A stretch of 22,598 nucleotides of DNA from JBOFDK01 sp051650305 (GTDB lineage: Bacteria; Bacillota; Clostridia; Lachnospirales; Cellulosilyticaceae): NCBI GenBank assembly GCA_051650305.1, contig JBOFIT010000205.1, positions 1-22,598 on the forward strand, read 5' to 3'. The notes below the pieces were generated by a model. It was not told the origin of the DNA and did no database searches. It saw only the letters and a list, made by a program, of their open reading frames with translations. The translations under genes were made by a program, and so were the position numbers. This document shows, piece after piece, positions 1 to 5,939 of this stretch (positions are counted from its first letter, which is position 1; each line of letters starts with the position of its first letter).

Positions 1-330
1 GGTATTCAGCTGCTTCGCCGCATTAACCAGACGCTCTGATACCATATTTACACTTGCTCTATAATCTCTATGGGTGTATCTCCCTATGCCTATACCTTGT
101 GCAAAGAAAGTGGTGAGTATGCACACGCCCACAGCTACTGCAGCTGCTATTAGAATCATATTTAAAATTTCATGACGTACGCTTTGTCTGCTTTTAAGGA
201 TATACCTCTTCCCCAATCCTAGTGTACGGTTACTAACGTTTTTCATCCCTTGTTTTGTCTTGGTGATAACCCTCTCCACTTTAGGATTCCCATTCCGCTC
301 TTTCTTTTCTTTTGCTTGTCTTCGCCTCAT
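1..330 (-). CDS. N-terminal part of a membrane protein, probably a sensor histidine kinase (cut by window edge)
   Basis: The 110 visible codons start at ATG 330, eight bases after a good GGGAGG ribosome site. The protein opens with a very basic cytoplasmic stretch (MRRRQAKEKKER), then has one clear hydrophobic segment at about residues 57-80 and the beginning of an extracytoplasmic part. It follows the DUF4097-like gene by 21 bases and is surely in the same transcript. A basic leader, one membrane helix and then an outside region is the usual beginning of a sensor kinase, and kinases often accompany DUF1700/DUF4097 genes. However, no HAMP, H-box or ATPase motif lies inside the window, so the kinase assignment is inference from topology and context. 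Another membrane protein with a single N-terminal helix is possible. Confidence 0.5.
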   Translation of the reverse strand, partial: MRRRQAKEKKERNGNPKVERVITKTKQGMKNVSNRTLGLGKRYILKSRQSVRHEILNMILIAAAVAVGVCILTTFFAQGIGIGRYTHRDYRASVNMVSERLVNAAKQLNT

Positions 331-351
331 GATTACCTCCCATTGTACACC

Positions 352-1380
352 TTATTTTAAAATATAAATATTGCCACCTGATACATCAAGTATCAACTCT
401 GTACCGCCTTCACCATACTGAAGTTGCTTTGTGTATTCACCTACTTGCTTCTTCTCCATCCCAAATGCATCTATCATATTTTGGTCATAATCATGGTAAT
501 TCCATACACCTTTAACTCCTGGTGTTGTCTCTGGTAATTGGATACGCACTTGACTTTCATAGGCCTCTACCGCAATACGCTTTGGTACAATCGTAGACTC
601 TATAGTGACATCTCTATACTCCCCGGCTCTTACATCCGCTACTTGTATTGGTCCTTTAAACATCACATCCATATTATACGTCTGAGATTGTACCTCATAA
701 GGCGTTGTTGATTGTACTGACACCTCTCCACTATTTAAATCTGCAAGATTTACTTTTTTGTACTGCCCCTCTAGATTGATTTCTCCACGCTGTGCCACGA
801 TCTTCACATCTGCTGGTACCGTCGTCTCTAAGTCTACTGTAGCTTGACGTACATCTAAGTCTACTTTCCCGATATTCCCTTCAAGGTCTAAGTTTACATG
901 ACCACCATCTATAGTGAGCTCCTCGATATTCGCTTTACCTTGGTAATTCACATAGTTGCCCCAACCTGTGTTAATCTTAAGTGACTTTACATCTTGCTCT
1001 GGTAAGTAAAGCACCGCTTCCTCTGAGCTACCATCAAATAAAAACGTCATCATATGAGCATTTTTGTTTTTGATAGTGATATAAGATGCATCTCCTTGTG
1101 TATTCACATCAATGGCATACATTGGTTCTGGTACAATAAGCCCCGTCGCATAACCTTCAAAAGTAATTTTTGCTTCACCTGTTGTTGGTACGATACGAAG
1201 TGGTACATCTGATTGGATATGGATATTCTTAAGTGCATTCACATCCAGTGCTTCTTCTAATTTTGTCTCATGTGTAAGCTGAGCACTCTGATACATATTA
1301 CCTAGACTTGCTCCTGTCCCTACTATTCCCACTGTCAACATCACTGCACAAAGGGCTATACCCCATTTTAAAGCTTTCAT
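352..1380 (-). CDS. DUF4097-like (toastrack) membrane-anchored beta-solenoid protein
   Basis: A 342-residue protein with an N-terminal hydrophobic anchor or signal segment (about residues 5-27). The rest is beta-rich, with short repeating strands in which Val/Ile/Leu alternate with Asp/Gly/Asn (for example around 'KSLKINTGWGNYVNYQ' and 'IGKVDLDVRQATVDL'). It ends in the 'SGGNIYILK' type of tail common in DUF4097 proteins. I see no enzyme motif. Families of this kind are found in LiaF/PspC-like envelope-stress loci, where they are thought to act outside the membrane as sensing or scaffold modules. The start ATG 1380 is one base after the TAA of the upstream gene and has an AGAGGAGG site inside that gene, so the two are translationally coupled. 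Family assignment is by eye from fold pattern and gene order; the exact role is unknown. Confidence 0.6.
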   Translation of the reverse strand: MKALKWGIALCAVMLTVGIVGTGASLGNMYQSAQLTHETKLEEALDVNALKNIHIQSDVPLRIVPTTGEAKITFEGYATGLIVPEPMYAIDVNTQGDASYITIKNKNAHMMTFLFDGSSEEAVLYLPEQDVKSLKINTGWGNYVNYQGKANIEELTIDGGHVNLDLEGNIGKVDLDVRQATVDLETTVPADVKIVAQRGEINLEGQYKKVNLADLNSGEVSVQSTTPYEVQSQTYNMDVMFKGPIQVADVRAGEYRDVTIESTIVPKRIAVEAYESQVRIQLPETTPGVKGVWNYHDYDQNMIDAFGMEKKQVGEYTKQLQYGEGGTELILDVSGGNIYILK

Positions 1381-1381
1381 C

Positions 1382-2074
1382 TTATTGTACCTCCTCTGTC
1401 ATACATTTTTTCGCCCATTTATAAAACTGTATAATTCTGTTTTTTAACCAAATAAGAATCGCTAGAAGTAGAAGTAAACCAAGTCCACCGCCACCTATGC
1501 CCATCAAACTTCCAAAGAAGACTACTGGACCCATAGAGGCTATCCCCGCTGTAGTTAGAAATGCACTGGCACCTAGTCCGATGATTCCCATTCCTACTGC
1601 CATACCACAAAACATCACCGCAATGCCAAGACCTAGGACAGCGAAGAAGCCGCCAAATCCAACCACTGGTATCCCTACGATTAAGGCGAGTATGAGCCAG
1701 AAAAATTTACTTATTTTCTTTCCTACATTTTTGCGCCACTTTTTCTCACTGGCTTTTTGATTCGCCTTGAAGCTTGTGAAAGACGTATCCTTCTTGCTTT
1801 GTTTCTCTTTCTTGTCGTATTTAGCTTTTTGCTCATTCTCTTCCACCACTGGCTCCTGTACAGACTCTTCATGTACAATCGTCGCCTCAATCATCTTAGG
1901 CTCAGTATAACCCTCATAGACTTTTTCTTCACGTATCGTCTCTTTGTAGGCTACTTCTTTACTTGTATCTGTATCATCATCCTCTGGCTCACGAAGTTCA
2001 AAGTCCAAGTCTTCCTCTACTTGCACATCGATGACTTCTGGCAGATTGTCATATACTCTTTCTTCATCTTTCAT
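1382..2074 (-). CDS. DUF1700-like membrane protein with long acidic N-terminal region
   Basis: A 230-residue protein in two parts. Residues 1 to about 90 are strongly acidic, rich in Glu, Asp and Val, and look disordered. A basic linker at about 90-120 (KKEKQSKKD..., EKKWRKNVGKK) leads into a Gly-rich hydrophobic block at about 122-212 that can hold three membrane helices. The Gly-rich helical block resembles the C-terminal part of DUF1700/HAAS proteins, which normally sit directly before DUF4097 genes as here. The usual small helical HAAS domain is not visible, and the acidic region stands in its place. It is the first gene of its operon, with an AGGAGC ribosome site before ATG 2074 and a possible response-regulator site upstream (2157-2173). 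Function unknown. Confidence 0.5.
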   Translation of the reverse strand: MKDEERVYDNLPEVIDVQVEEDLDFELREPEDDDTDTSKEVAYKETIREEKVYEGYTEPKMIEATIVHEESVQEPVVEENEQKAKYDKKEKQSKKDTSFTSFKANQKASEKKWRKNVGKKISKFFWLILALIVGIPVVGFGGFFAVLGLGIAVMFCGMAVGMGIIGLGASAFLTTAGIASMGPVVFFGSLMGIGGGGLGLLLLLAILIWLKNRIIQFYKWAKKCMTEEVQ

Positions 2075-2118
2075 GTGAATAGCTCCTCATTTCTCTCTTT
2101 GTTTTATTTTATAGTCTT

Positions 2119-2173
2119 ATCTTAAAGGCTAGTTTTTAATATTGGTGTATAGAAATACTTAATATTTCTTAAG
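2119..2173 (-). promoter_or_regulatory. Candidate response-regulator direct repeat and promoter of the DUF1700/DUF4097 operon
   Basis: On the minus strand, positions 2173-2157 read CTTAAGAAATATTAAGT, two TTAAG half-sites with a 10-bp period, the form bound by OmpR/PhoB-family response regulators. Nearly the same 17 bases (16/17) occur at 16918-16902 before another minus-strand gene. A -10-like TAAGAT (2124-2119) lies at exactly the distance from the element that TATAAT has in the second copy, and the hexamer at the -35 place (CACCAA) is poor, as expected of an activated promoter. An alternative -10 is the A/T-rich TATAAA a little further downstream. The repeat is seen in the sequence; the regulator is inferred. 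Confidence 0.5.
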
Positions 2174-2197
2174 AAATGTGAAACCTATATTTGGGCA

Positions 2198-2236
2198 AAT
2201 AAAAAAACCACACATCAAAGATGTATGGTTTTTTTA
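2198..2236 (-). terminator. Terminator of the SRP RNA gene
   Basis: An 11-bp stem (arms 2206-2216 and 2220-2230, one G-U pair in the RNA) with a 3-nt loop is followed on the minus strand by seven U residues. It begins a few bases after the 3' end of the SRP RNA. Confidence 0.9.
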
Positions 2237-2238
2237 AT

Positions 2239-2503
2239 CCGTGCACTCTGCTTCGACAATAACCTACAAGCGTTACCTTAGTAGTTAACTCCAATCAGGC
2301 TGCCTCGCGGCACATAGAGCATTCTCACTTAGTGCTGCTTCCTTCCGGACCTGACACGGTTCGCGAGCGCCTATTGCGCAAGACCCAATCATCAACGTTA
2401 CTTGCTAAGGGCAGACCAAACAAGTTAGTGCCTCAGACAGAGCATCACCCCTGCTACAGCGGGTTGCAGGTACAGGGCACCGCTACCTCCCCGGCTAGCA
2501 CGG
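2239..2503 (-). ncRNA. ffs: Signal recognition particle RNA, large bacterial type (scRNA)
   Basis: This is the RNA scaffold of the signal recognition particle, which binds Ffh and targets nascent membrane and secreted proteins. The minus strand carries the conserved helix-8 motif GTCAGGTCCGGAAGGAAGC (about 2353-2335). The 5' end CCGTGCTAGCCGGGGAGGTA and the 3' end GTGCACGG (2246-2239) pair to close the molecule. The 5' part also has the GGTAGCGGTGCCCTGTA block of the Alu-type domain, very like the Bacillus subtilis scRNA as I remember it. The 265-nt length fits the large Firmicutes form rather than the 4.5S form. It has its own promoter and terminator. Ends are predicted from closing base pairs; the primary transcript starts about 25 nt earlier and would need 5' processing. 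In many Firmicutes it lies between tadA and dnaX; here tadA is on the upstream side but dnaX is absent. Confidence 0.96.
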
Positions 2504-2516
2504 AAATTTTTTGACA

Positions 2517-2559
2517 TAAGAAAATGTCACCTCATTAGTATACTCTAGCGAGGTGACAT
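2517..2559 (-). terminator. Terminator of the YbjN-like gene, enclosing the SRP RNA -10 box
   Basis: Perfect 10-bp arms ATGTCACCTC / GAGGTGACAT (2559-2550 and 2533-2524 on the minus strand) with a 16-nt loop are followed by UUUUCUU. The first arm begins 12 bases after the stop codon of the YbjN-like gene. The loop is longer than usual because it holds a promoter element. Confidence 0.7.
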
Positions 2560-2566
2560 CTGTCAA
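2529..2566 (-). promoter_or_regulatory. Sigma-A promoter of the SRP RNA gene
   Basis: On the minus strand a perfect TTGACA (2566-2561) is followed after 18 bases by TATACT (2542-2537). Transcription should start near 2530, about 26 nt before the mature RNA. The -10 box lies wholly in the loop (2534-2549) of the hairpin that terminates the preceding gene. Confidence 0.8.
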
Positions 2567-2571
2567 TGCTT

Positions 2572-3012
2572 TTAAGCTTCCAATACTTGCTTGAATCTAT
2601 CGTAGTGTTGTGTAGCAATTACTTTCATAATTTCTACTGTACAACGAATAACCATCTTTGGATCAAGGTTGTTTTCATGTGCATGGAATACTGTTGAAGT
2701 CATGACTTGACCATCTGGTGTAAGCACATACTTCATTGTTGGGTATTCGAATTGAAGTTGATTGATAAGCTTAATCATTTCATCTCTCTTTGCTTCTGGC
2801 ACATCTTGAACGATAAGTGCTTGCATTGTAAGGTATACTGAATCGTCTATGATAAGCATGAATTGCTTTCTTTCTTCATTTGGGAAAGGATACACACTTC
2901 TAAAGAAGATTACCTTCTCATTTTCTTCTTCTTTAAACATGTTCATACCTTCTGTCTCAATTAAAAAATCTCTAAACATTCTAGCTTTTTTATGCTTTGT
3001 TGTAACTGCCAT
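2572..3012 (-). CDS. YbjN-like protein of unknown function
   Basis: A soluble protein of 146 residues with no signal peptide or membrane helix. The pattern (an N-terminal helix, a central antiparallel sheet 'KVIFFRSVYPFPNEERKQFM', then an amphipathic helix and further strands) fits the YbjN/type III chaperone-like fold, whose members are mostly uncharacterised; I am only moderately sure. I place the start at ATG 3012 (MAVTTKHKK) because GGGGGA lies just before it. The in-frame ATG 3027 has no ribosome site, and the site for 3012 lies in the codons it would add. It lies between tadA and the SRP RNA gene, is read in the same direction as both, and has its own terminator, so it is probably a single-gene unit. 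Confidence 0.6.
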   Translation of the reverse strand: MAVTTKHKKARMFRDFLIETEGMNMFKEEENEKVIFFRSVYPFPNEERKQFMLIIDDSVYLTMQALIVQDVPEAKRDEMIKLINQLQFEYPTMKYVLTPDGQVMTSTVFHAHENNLDPKMVIRCTVEIMKVIATQHYDRFKQVLEA

Positions 3013-3049
3013 TGGTGGTTCCCCCATTCATTTAGATAATCGTACTAAT

Positions 3050-3055
3050 AGTATA
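3050..3055 (-). promoter_or_regulatory. Candidate -10 box of the YbjN-like gene
   Basis: The minus strand reads GATATACTA here, with TATACT as the hexamer, about 38 bases before ATG 3012. The hexamer 17 bases upstream (TGTTCA) is a poor -35, so this is a weak call. Confidence 0.35.
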
Positions 3056-3078
3056 TCATCTTTGGACAAGCATGAACA

Positions 3079-3561
3079 TTATTTTTTTGTTCTCATTTGT
3101 TTAAAATATGTTTTAAGTAGTGCACTGCTTTCTTCTTCAGCAACACCGCGTACCACTTCACAGCGATGATTCAGACTTTCCAGCTGTAAAATATTAAGTA
3201 CCGAGCCACCGAACCCTGCTTTGGGACTGCTTGCACCATATACAACTCTTGGAATACGTGCTTGTACGATGGCACCTGCACACATCGGGCATGGTTCTAG
3301 TGTAATGTAGATTGTGCATTCTTCCAAACGCCAATCCCCCATATGCTTACACGCCTCATCTATGGCAAGTATTTCGGCATGTGCGAGGGCATGCTTATCT
3401 GTATTGCGACGGTTGCATGCTTGCCCGATGATCTGACCTTCATACACAATCACCGCACCGATAGGTGTCTCATCTAATTCAAAGGCTTTCTGTGCTTCTT
3501 CTAGGGCTATCGCCATATATTTCTCGTCTTGTTCTCTTATTTCCGTTACGTCTTCCATCAT
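3079..3561 (-). CDS. tadA: tRNA-specific adenosine deaminase TadA
   Basis: This enzyme deaminates A34 to inosine in the anticodon of tRNA-Arg(ACG), letting one tRNA read three Arg codons. The 160 residues match the family's length. The zinc site is complete: H61-A-E63 (HAEILAI), with Glu as proton shuttle, and PCPMC with C91 and C94. 'TPIGAVIVY', 'RNTDKHALAHAE' and 'ARIPRVVYGA' are also typical. The start is ATG 3561 or the next codon, ATG 3558; the ribosome site is weak in either case. It sits upstream of the SRP RNA gene in the same direction, an order seen in other Firmicutes, and has a probable extended -10 promoter at 3601-3609. Confidence 0.95.
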   Translation of the reverse strand: MMEDVTEIREQDEKYMAIALEEAQKAFELDETPIGAVIVYEGQIIGQACNRRNTDKHALAHAEILAIDEACKHMGDWRLEECTIYITLEPCPMCAGAIVQARIPRVVYGASSPKAGFGGSVLNILQLESLNHRCEVVRGVAEEESSALLKTYFKQMRTKK

Positions 3562-3600
3562 CTAACTCACTTTCTTCTCTATATCCATTTCTTTGAAGCT

Positions 3601-3609
3601 ATTATAGCA
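3601..3609 (-). promoter_or_regulatory. Extended -10 promoter element of tadA
   Basis: The minus strand reads TGCTATAAT, a perfect -10 with the TGn extension, giving a leader of about 33 nt before ATG 3561. No good -35 is seen, which is common for extended -10 promoters. Confidence 0.55.
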
Positions 3610-3694
3610 TATTTACCACTTTGTCGTTGCCTTATGTATATTTTCCCACTAATTGTATAAGCTAAACCTATTATTAAAACGAATAGGTGATAAT

Positions 3695-5122
3695 ATGAAA
3701 CTTACTTACAAAATAGAAGACAATCTTCAACTTTTAAAGTCAAAGCTTCCCCTAGGTACAAGCTTTGACCTCCTTCAGCGCGTCCTTGATATCAGAGGCC
3801 GTAAATTCTATCTCTTCTTTATCGACGGTTTTACAAAGGATACCAATCTAGAATATGTACGTCGTGACATTAGTGCACTGGATAAAGATACCTTTGACCA
3901 TATCCATACTGCTGATGAGCTTATAGAAAGAGCCATCAGTTCTATCGAAGCAAGCACAGAAACAGATGTAGACAAGATGCTTACTGCCCTTCTATCTGGA
4001 CAGACCATTATCCTCTTTGACGGTTCTGCTTCTGCTGTTGTACTCGACCTTCGTACGTATCCAACGCGTGGTATTGGTGAACCTGAGAAGGAGAAAGCAC
4101 TTCGTGGTGCAAAGGATGGCTTCGTAGAGACCATCGTCTTTAATACCGCCCTTATCCGTAGACGTATCCGTGACCCTCACTTAGTCTTTGAAATGCAAAA
4201 TATCGGTAGCATCTCTAAGACAGATGTAGCTATCGGCTACCTCTCAAACAAAGTAAATAAAAAAGCTCTGGCAGTCATCAAGGAAAAGCTTAAAGCACTT
4301 CATGTCGATGCACTTACAGTAAGTGACCAAAGCTTAGTGGAAGCACTCCGCGAGAAGCATTGGCTCAATCCTCTGCCTAAGGTACGCTATACCGAGCGTC
4401 CGGACGTTGCAGCTGCTCAGATTATGGAAGGAAAGATTATTCTCGTTGTGGATAATACGCCTTCTGTTATGATTTTACCCACAGGTTTCTTAGATTTTAC
4501 ACAAGATGTGGATGATTACTACGTTCCTGTCCTTACAGGTAACTACCTACGCTTTGTGCGTAATATCATTCTAATCCTAAATCTTATCCTGACCCCAGTA
4601 TATGTATTACTGGTCCAACATCCCGAATGGGTGCCTTCGGGTATTGACTTTATCCTTCCCCAAGTCGCTATCAATGTACCTCTTTTCATTCAGTTCTTAA
4701 TGCTTGAAATCGCCATTGACGGCTTAAAGATTGCTTCTCTTAATACACCTAGCTCCCTTGGGATGTCTCTCTCTGTTATCGGTGGGCTTATCTTAGGTGA
4801 GTATGCAGTCTCTACTGGTTGGCTGATACCTCATGCCATTCTCTATATGGCACTTGTGGCACTTTCTAGCTTCACTCAGCCAAGTATCGAGATGAGCTAT
4901 GCCATCAAGTTCTTTAGGATGATTCTGCTCATTACCACAGGACTCTTCGGTCTATGGGGCTTTATCGGTGGACTTATCTTCAACATTGGGGTACTTGTCT
5001 CTACTAAGACCATCGCAGGAGATTCTTACCTTTATCCAATCTTCCCATTCAATTGGGCTGCACTTAAAACCCTTATCTTTAGAACACCTATTGATACCAA
5101 ACAAAAAGTATCTTCAAAATAA
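3695..5122 (+). CDS. Spore germination protein, GerA family (SpoVAF-like)
   Basis: Proteins of this family are A-subunits of germinant receptors or the SpoVAF protein of the spore inner membrane. The 475 residues comprise a soluble N-terminal region (to about 285) and a membrane region of about five helices (from 'LRFVRNIILILNLILTPVYVLL' onward). The stretch with EPEKEKALRG, KDGFVETIVFNT and RRRIRDP is the family signature and most resembles SpoVAF. I start at ATG 3695 because AGGTGA lies five bases before it; the upstream TTG at 3653 has no ribosome site. No B or C receptor subunit and no spoVA gene adjoins it, so it stands alone. I could not find a clean sporulation sigma promoter by eye. 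A 7-bp inverted repeat (ACCTATT/AATAGGT, 3666-3688) reaches into the ribosome site. Confidence 0.9.
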   Translation: MKLTYKIEDNLQLLKSKLPLGTSFDLLQRVLDIRGRKFYLFFIDGFTKDTNLEYVRRDISALDKDTFDHIHTADELIERAISSIEASTETDVDKMLTALLSGQTIILFDGSASAVVLDLRTYPTRGIGEPEKEKALRGAKDGFVETIVFNTALIRRRIRDPHLVFEMQNIGSISKTDVAIGYLSNKVNKKALAVIKEKLKALHVDALTVSDQSLVEALREKHWLNPLPKVRYTERPDVAAAQIMEGKIILVVDNTPSVMILPTGFLDFTQDVDDYYVPVLTGNYLRFVRNIILILNLILTPVYVLLVQHPEWVPSGIDFILPQVAINVPLFIQFLMLEIAIDGLKIASLNTPSSLGMSLSVIGGLILGEYAVSTGWLIPHAILYMALVALSSFTQPSIEMSYAIKFFRMILLITTGLFGLWGFIGGLIFNIGVLVSTKTIAGDSYLYPIFPFNWAALKTLIFRTPIDTKQKVSSK

Positions 5123-5166
5123 GAAAGTGTGGTCGCTAAATAGTTGCGACCACACTTTCTTATTTT
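5116..5166. terminator. Bidirectional terminator between spoVAF-like gene and gntR
   Basis: A perfect 21-bp inverted repeat (arms 5116-5136 and 5146-5166, 9-nt loop) with A residues on the left and T residues on the right serves both convergent genes. Both stop codons (5120-5122 on plus, 5162-5160 on minus) are inside the stem. Confidence 0.92.
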
Positions 5167-5885
5167 TCTAATGCCATATAATATTCGTATCTGGATGCCA
5201 CATAGTGACCTTCTGTATACTCAAACACTTCGCCATGCTGATCGTATCCTGTACGCTTCAAAAGTAACATCGGCCCTTTTTTATTACAATTAAGTTCTGC
5301 TGCTAGCGTCTCATCTGCAAGGTCTGCTGTAATACGCTGTGTAATCTTTGTCACATCTACTTGATGGTGCTCTCTTAAGTAGGCATATAGCGAACCATAG
5401 TAGTTGTCTGCATCTAGTGATAGATTCATCTGCCATTTCATATATGTCTTAAAGCGTACAACTGGTATATCATTAATGCATCTGACTCTCACTAATTCAT
5501 AGACTGGCATTCCTTTATCTATACCCAAGGCTTTCGCACAGTCTTCATCCGCTTTCATAAGGCTCATGCTTGCACTTTGGGTAGTTGGCACGATTCCCTT
5601 CGCTTTCATCTCATCGGTAAACCCTTCTATTTTAAGAAGTGGCTCAGACCTCTTATAACCAAGTACAATGGTCCCCTTACCTTTGATACGCTCGACATAA
5701 CCTCTATGCTCTAAATCGCCAATAGCACCTCTCACAGTAATGCGACTGACACCATACTTTTCTTCGTAGTCGATTTCTCTCGGTAAGAGCTCACCTTCTT
5801 TATAAATCCCCTCTTGAATATCTTTTTCAATAATAGCTATTAATTGTTCTTTAAGGGTAGGTGCCCCCTTACCGCGTTGTAACAT
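5160..5885 (-). CDS. GntR-family transcriptional regulator with UTRA ligand domain
   Basis: A repressor of the HutC/YvoA type, 241 residues. Residues 10-75 form the winged helix with the family pattern LLPREIDYEEKYGVSRITVR, and residues 95-235 form the UTRA domain that normally binds a sugar phosphate or similar effector. It is the last gene of an operon after the GH38 mannosidase and the mannose-6-phosphate isomerase, 54 bases past the latter, so the likely effector is a mannose-related metabolite. Two GT-N4-AC type sites at the operon promoter (10162-10189) are likely operators, which would make it autoregulatory. I use ATG 5885, with AGGCGAG upstream; a GTG one codon earlier is possible. 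The arrangement recalls Escherichia coli mngR with mngB. Confidence 0.88.
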   Translation of the reverse strand: MLQRGKGAPTLKEQLIAIIEKDIQEGIYKEGELLPREIDYEEKYGVSRITVRGAIGDLEHRGYVERIKGKGTIVLGYKRSEPLLKIEGFTDEMKAKGIVPTTQSASMSLMKADEDCAKALGIDKGMPVYELVRVRCINDIPVVRFKTYMKWQMNLSLDADNYYGSLYAYLREHHQVDVTKITQRITADLADETLAAELNCNKKGPMLLLKRTGYDQHGEVFEYTEGHYVASRYEYYMALEK

Positions 5886-5939
5886 CACTTCTCGCCTACT
5901 TTCTCTGGATTTCTTTATAAGTTCTACTCCTCTACTTAC

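Noticed and set aside
2332..2514. A 60-codon open frame on the plus strand
   Set aside because: It lies wholly antisense to the SRP RNA, and its composition follows the structured RNA.
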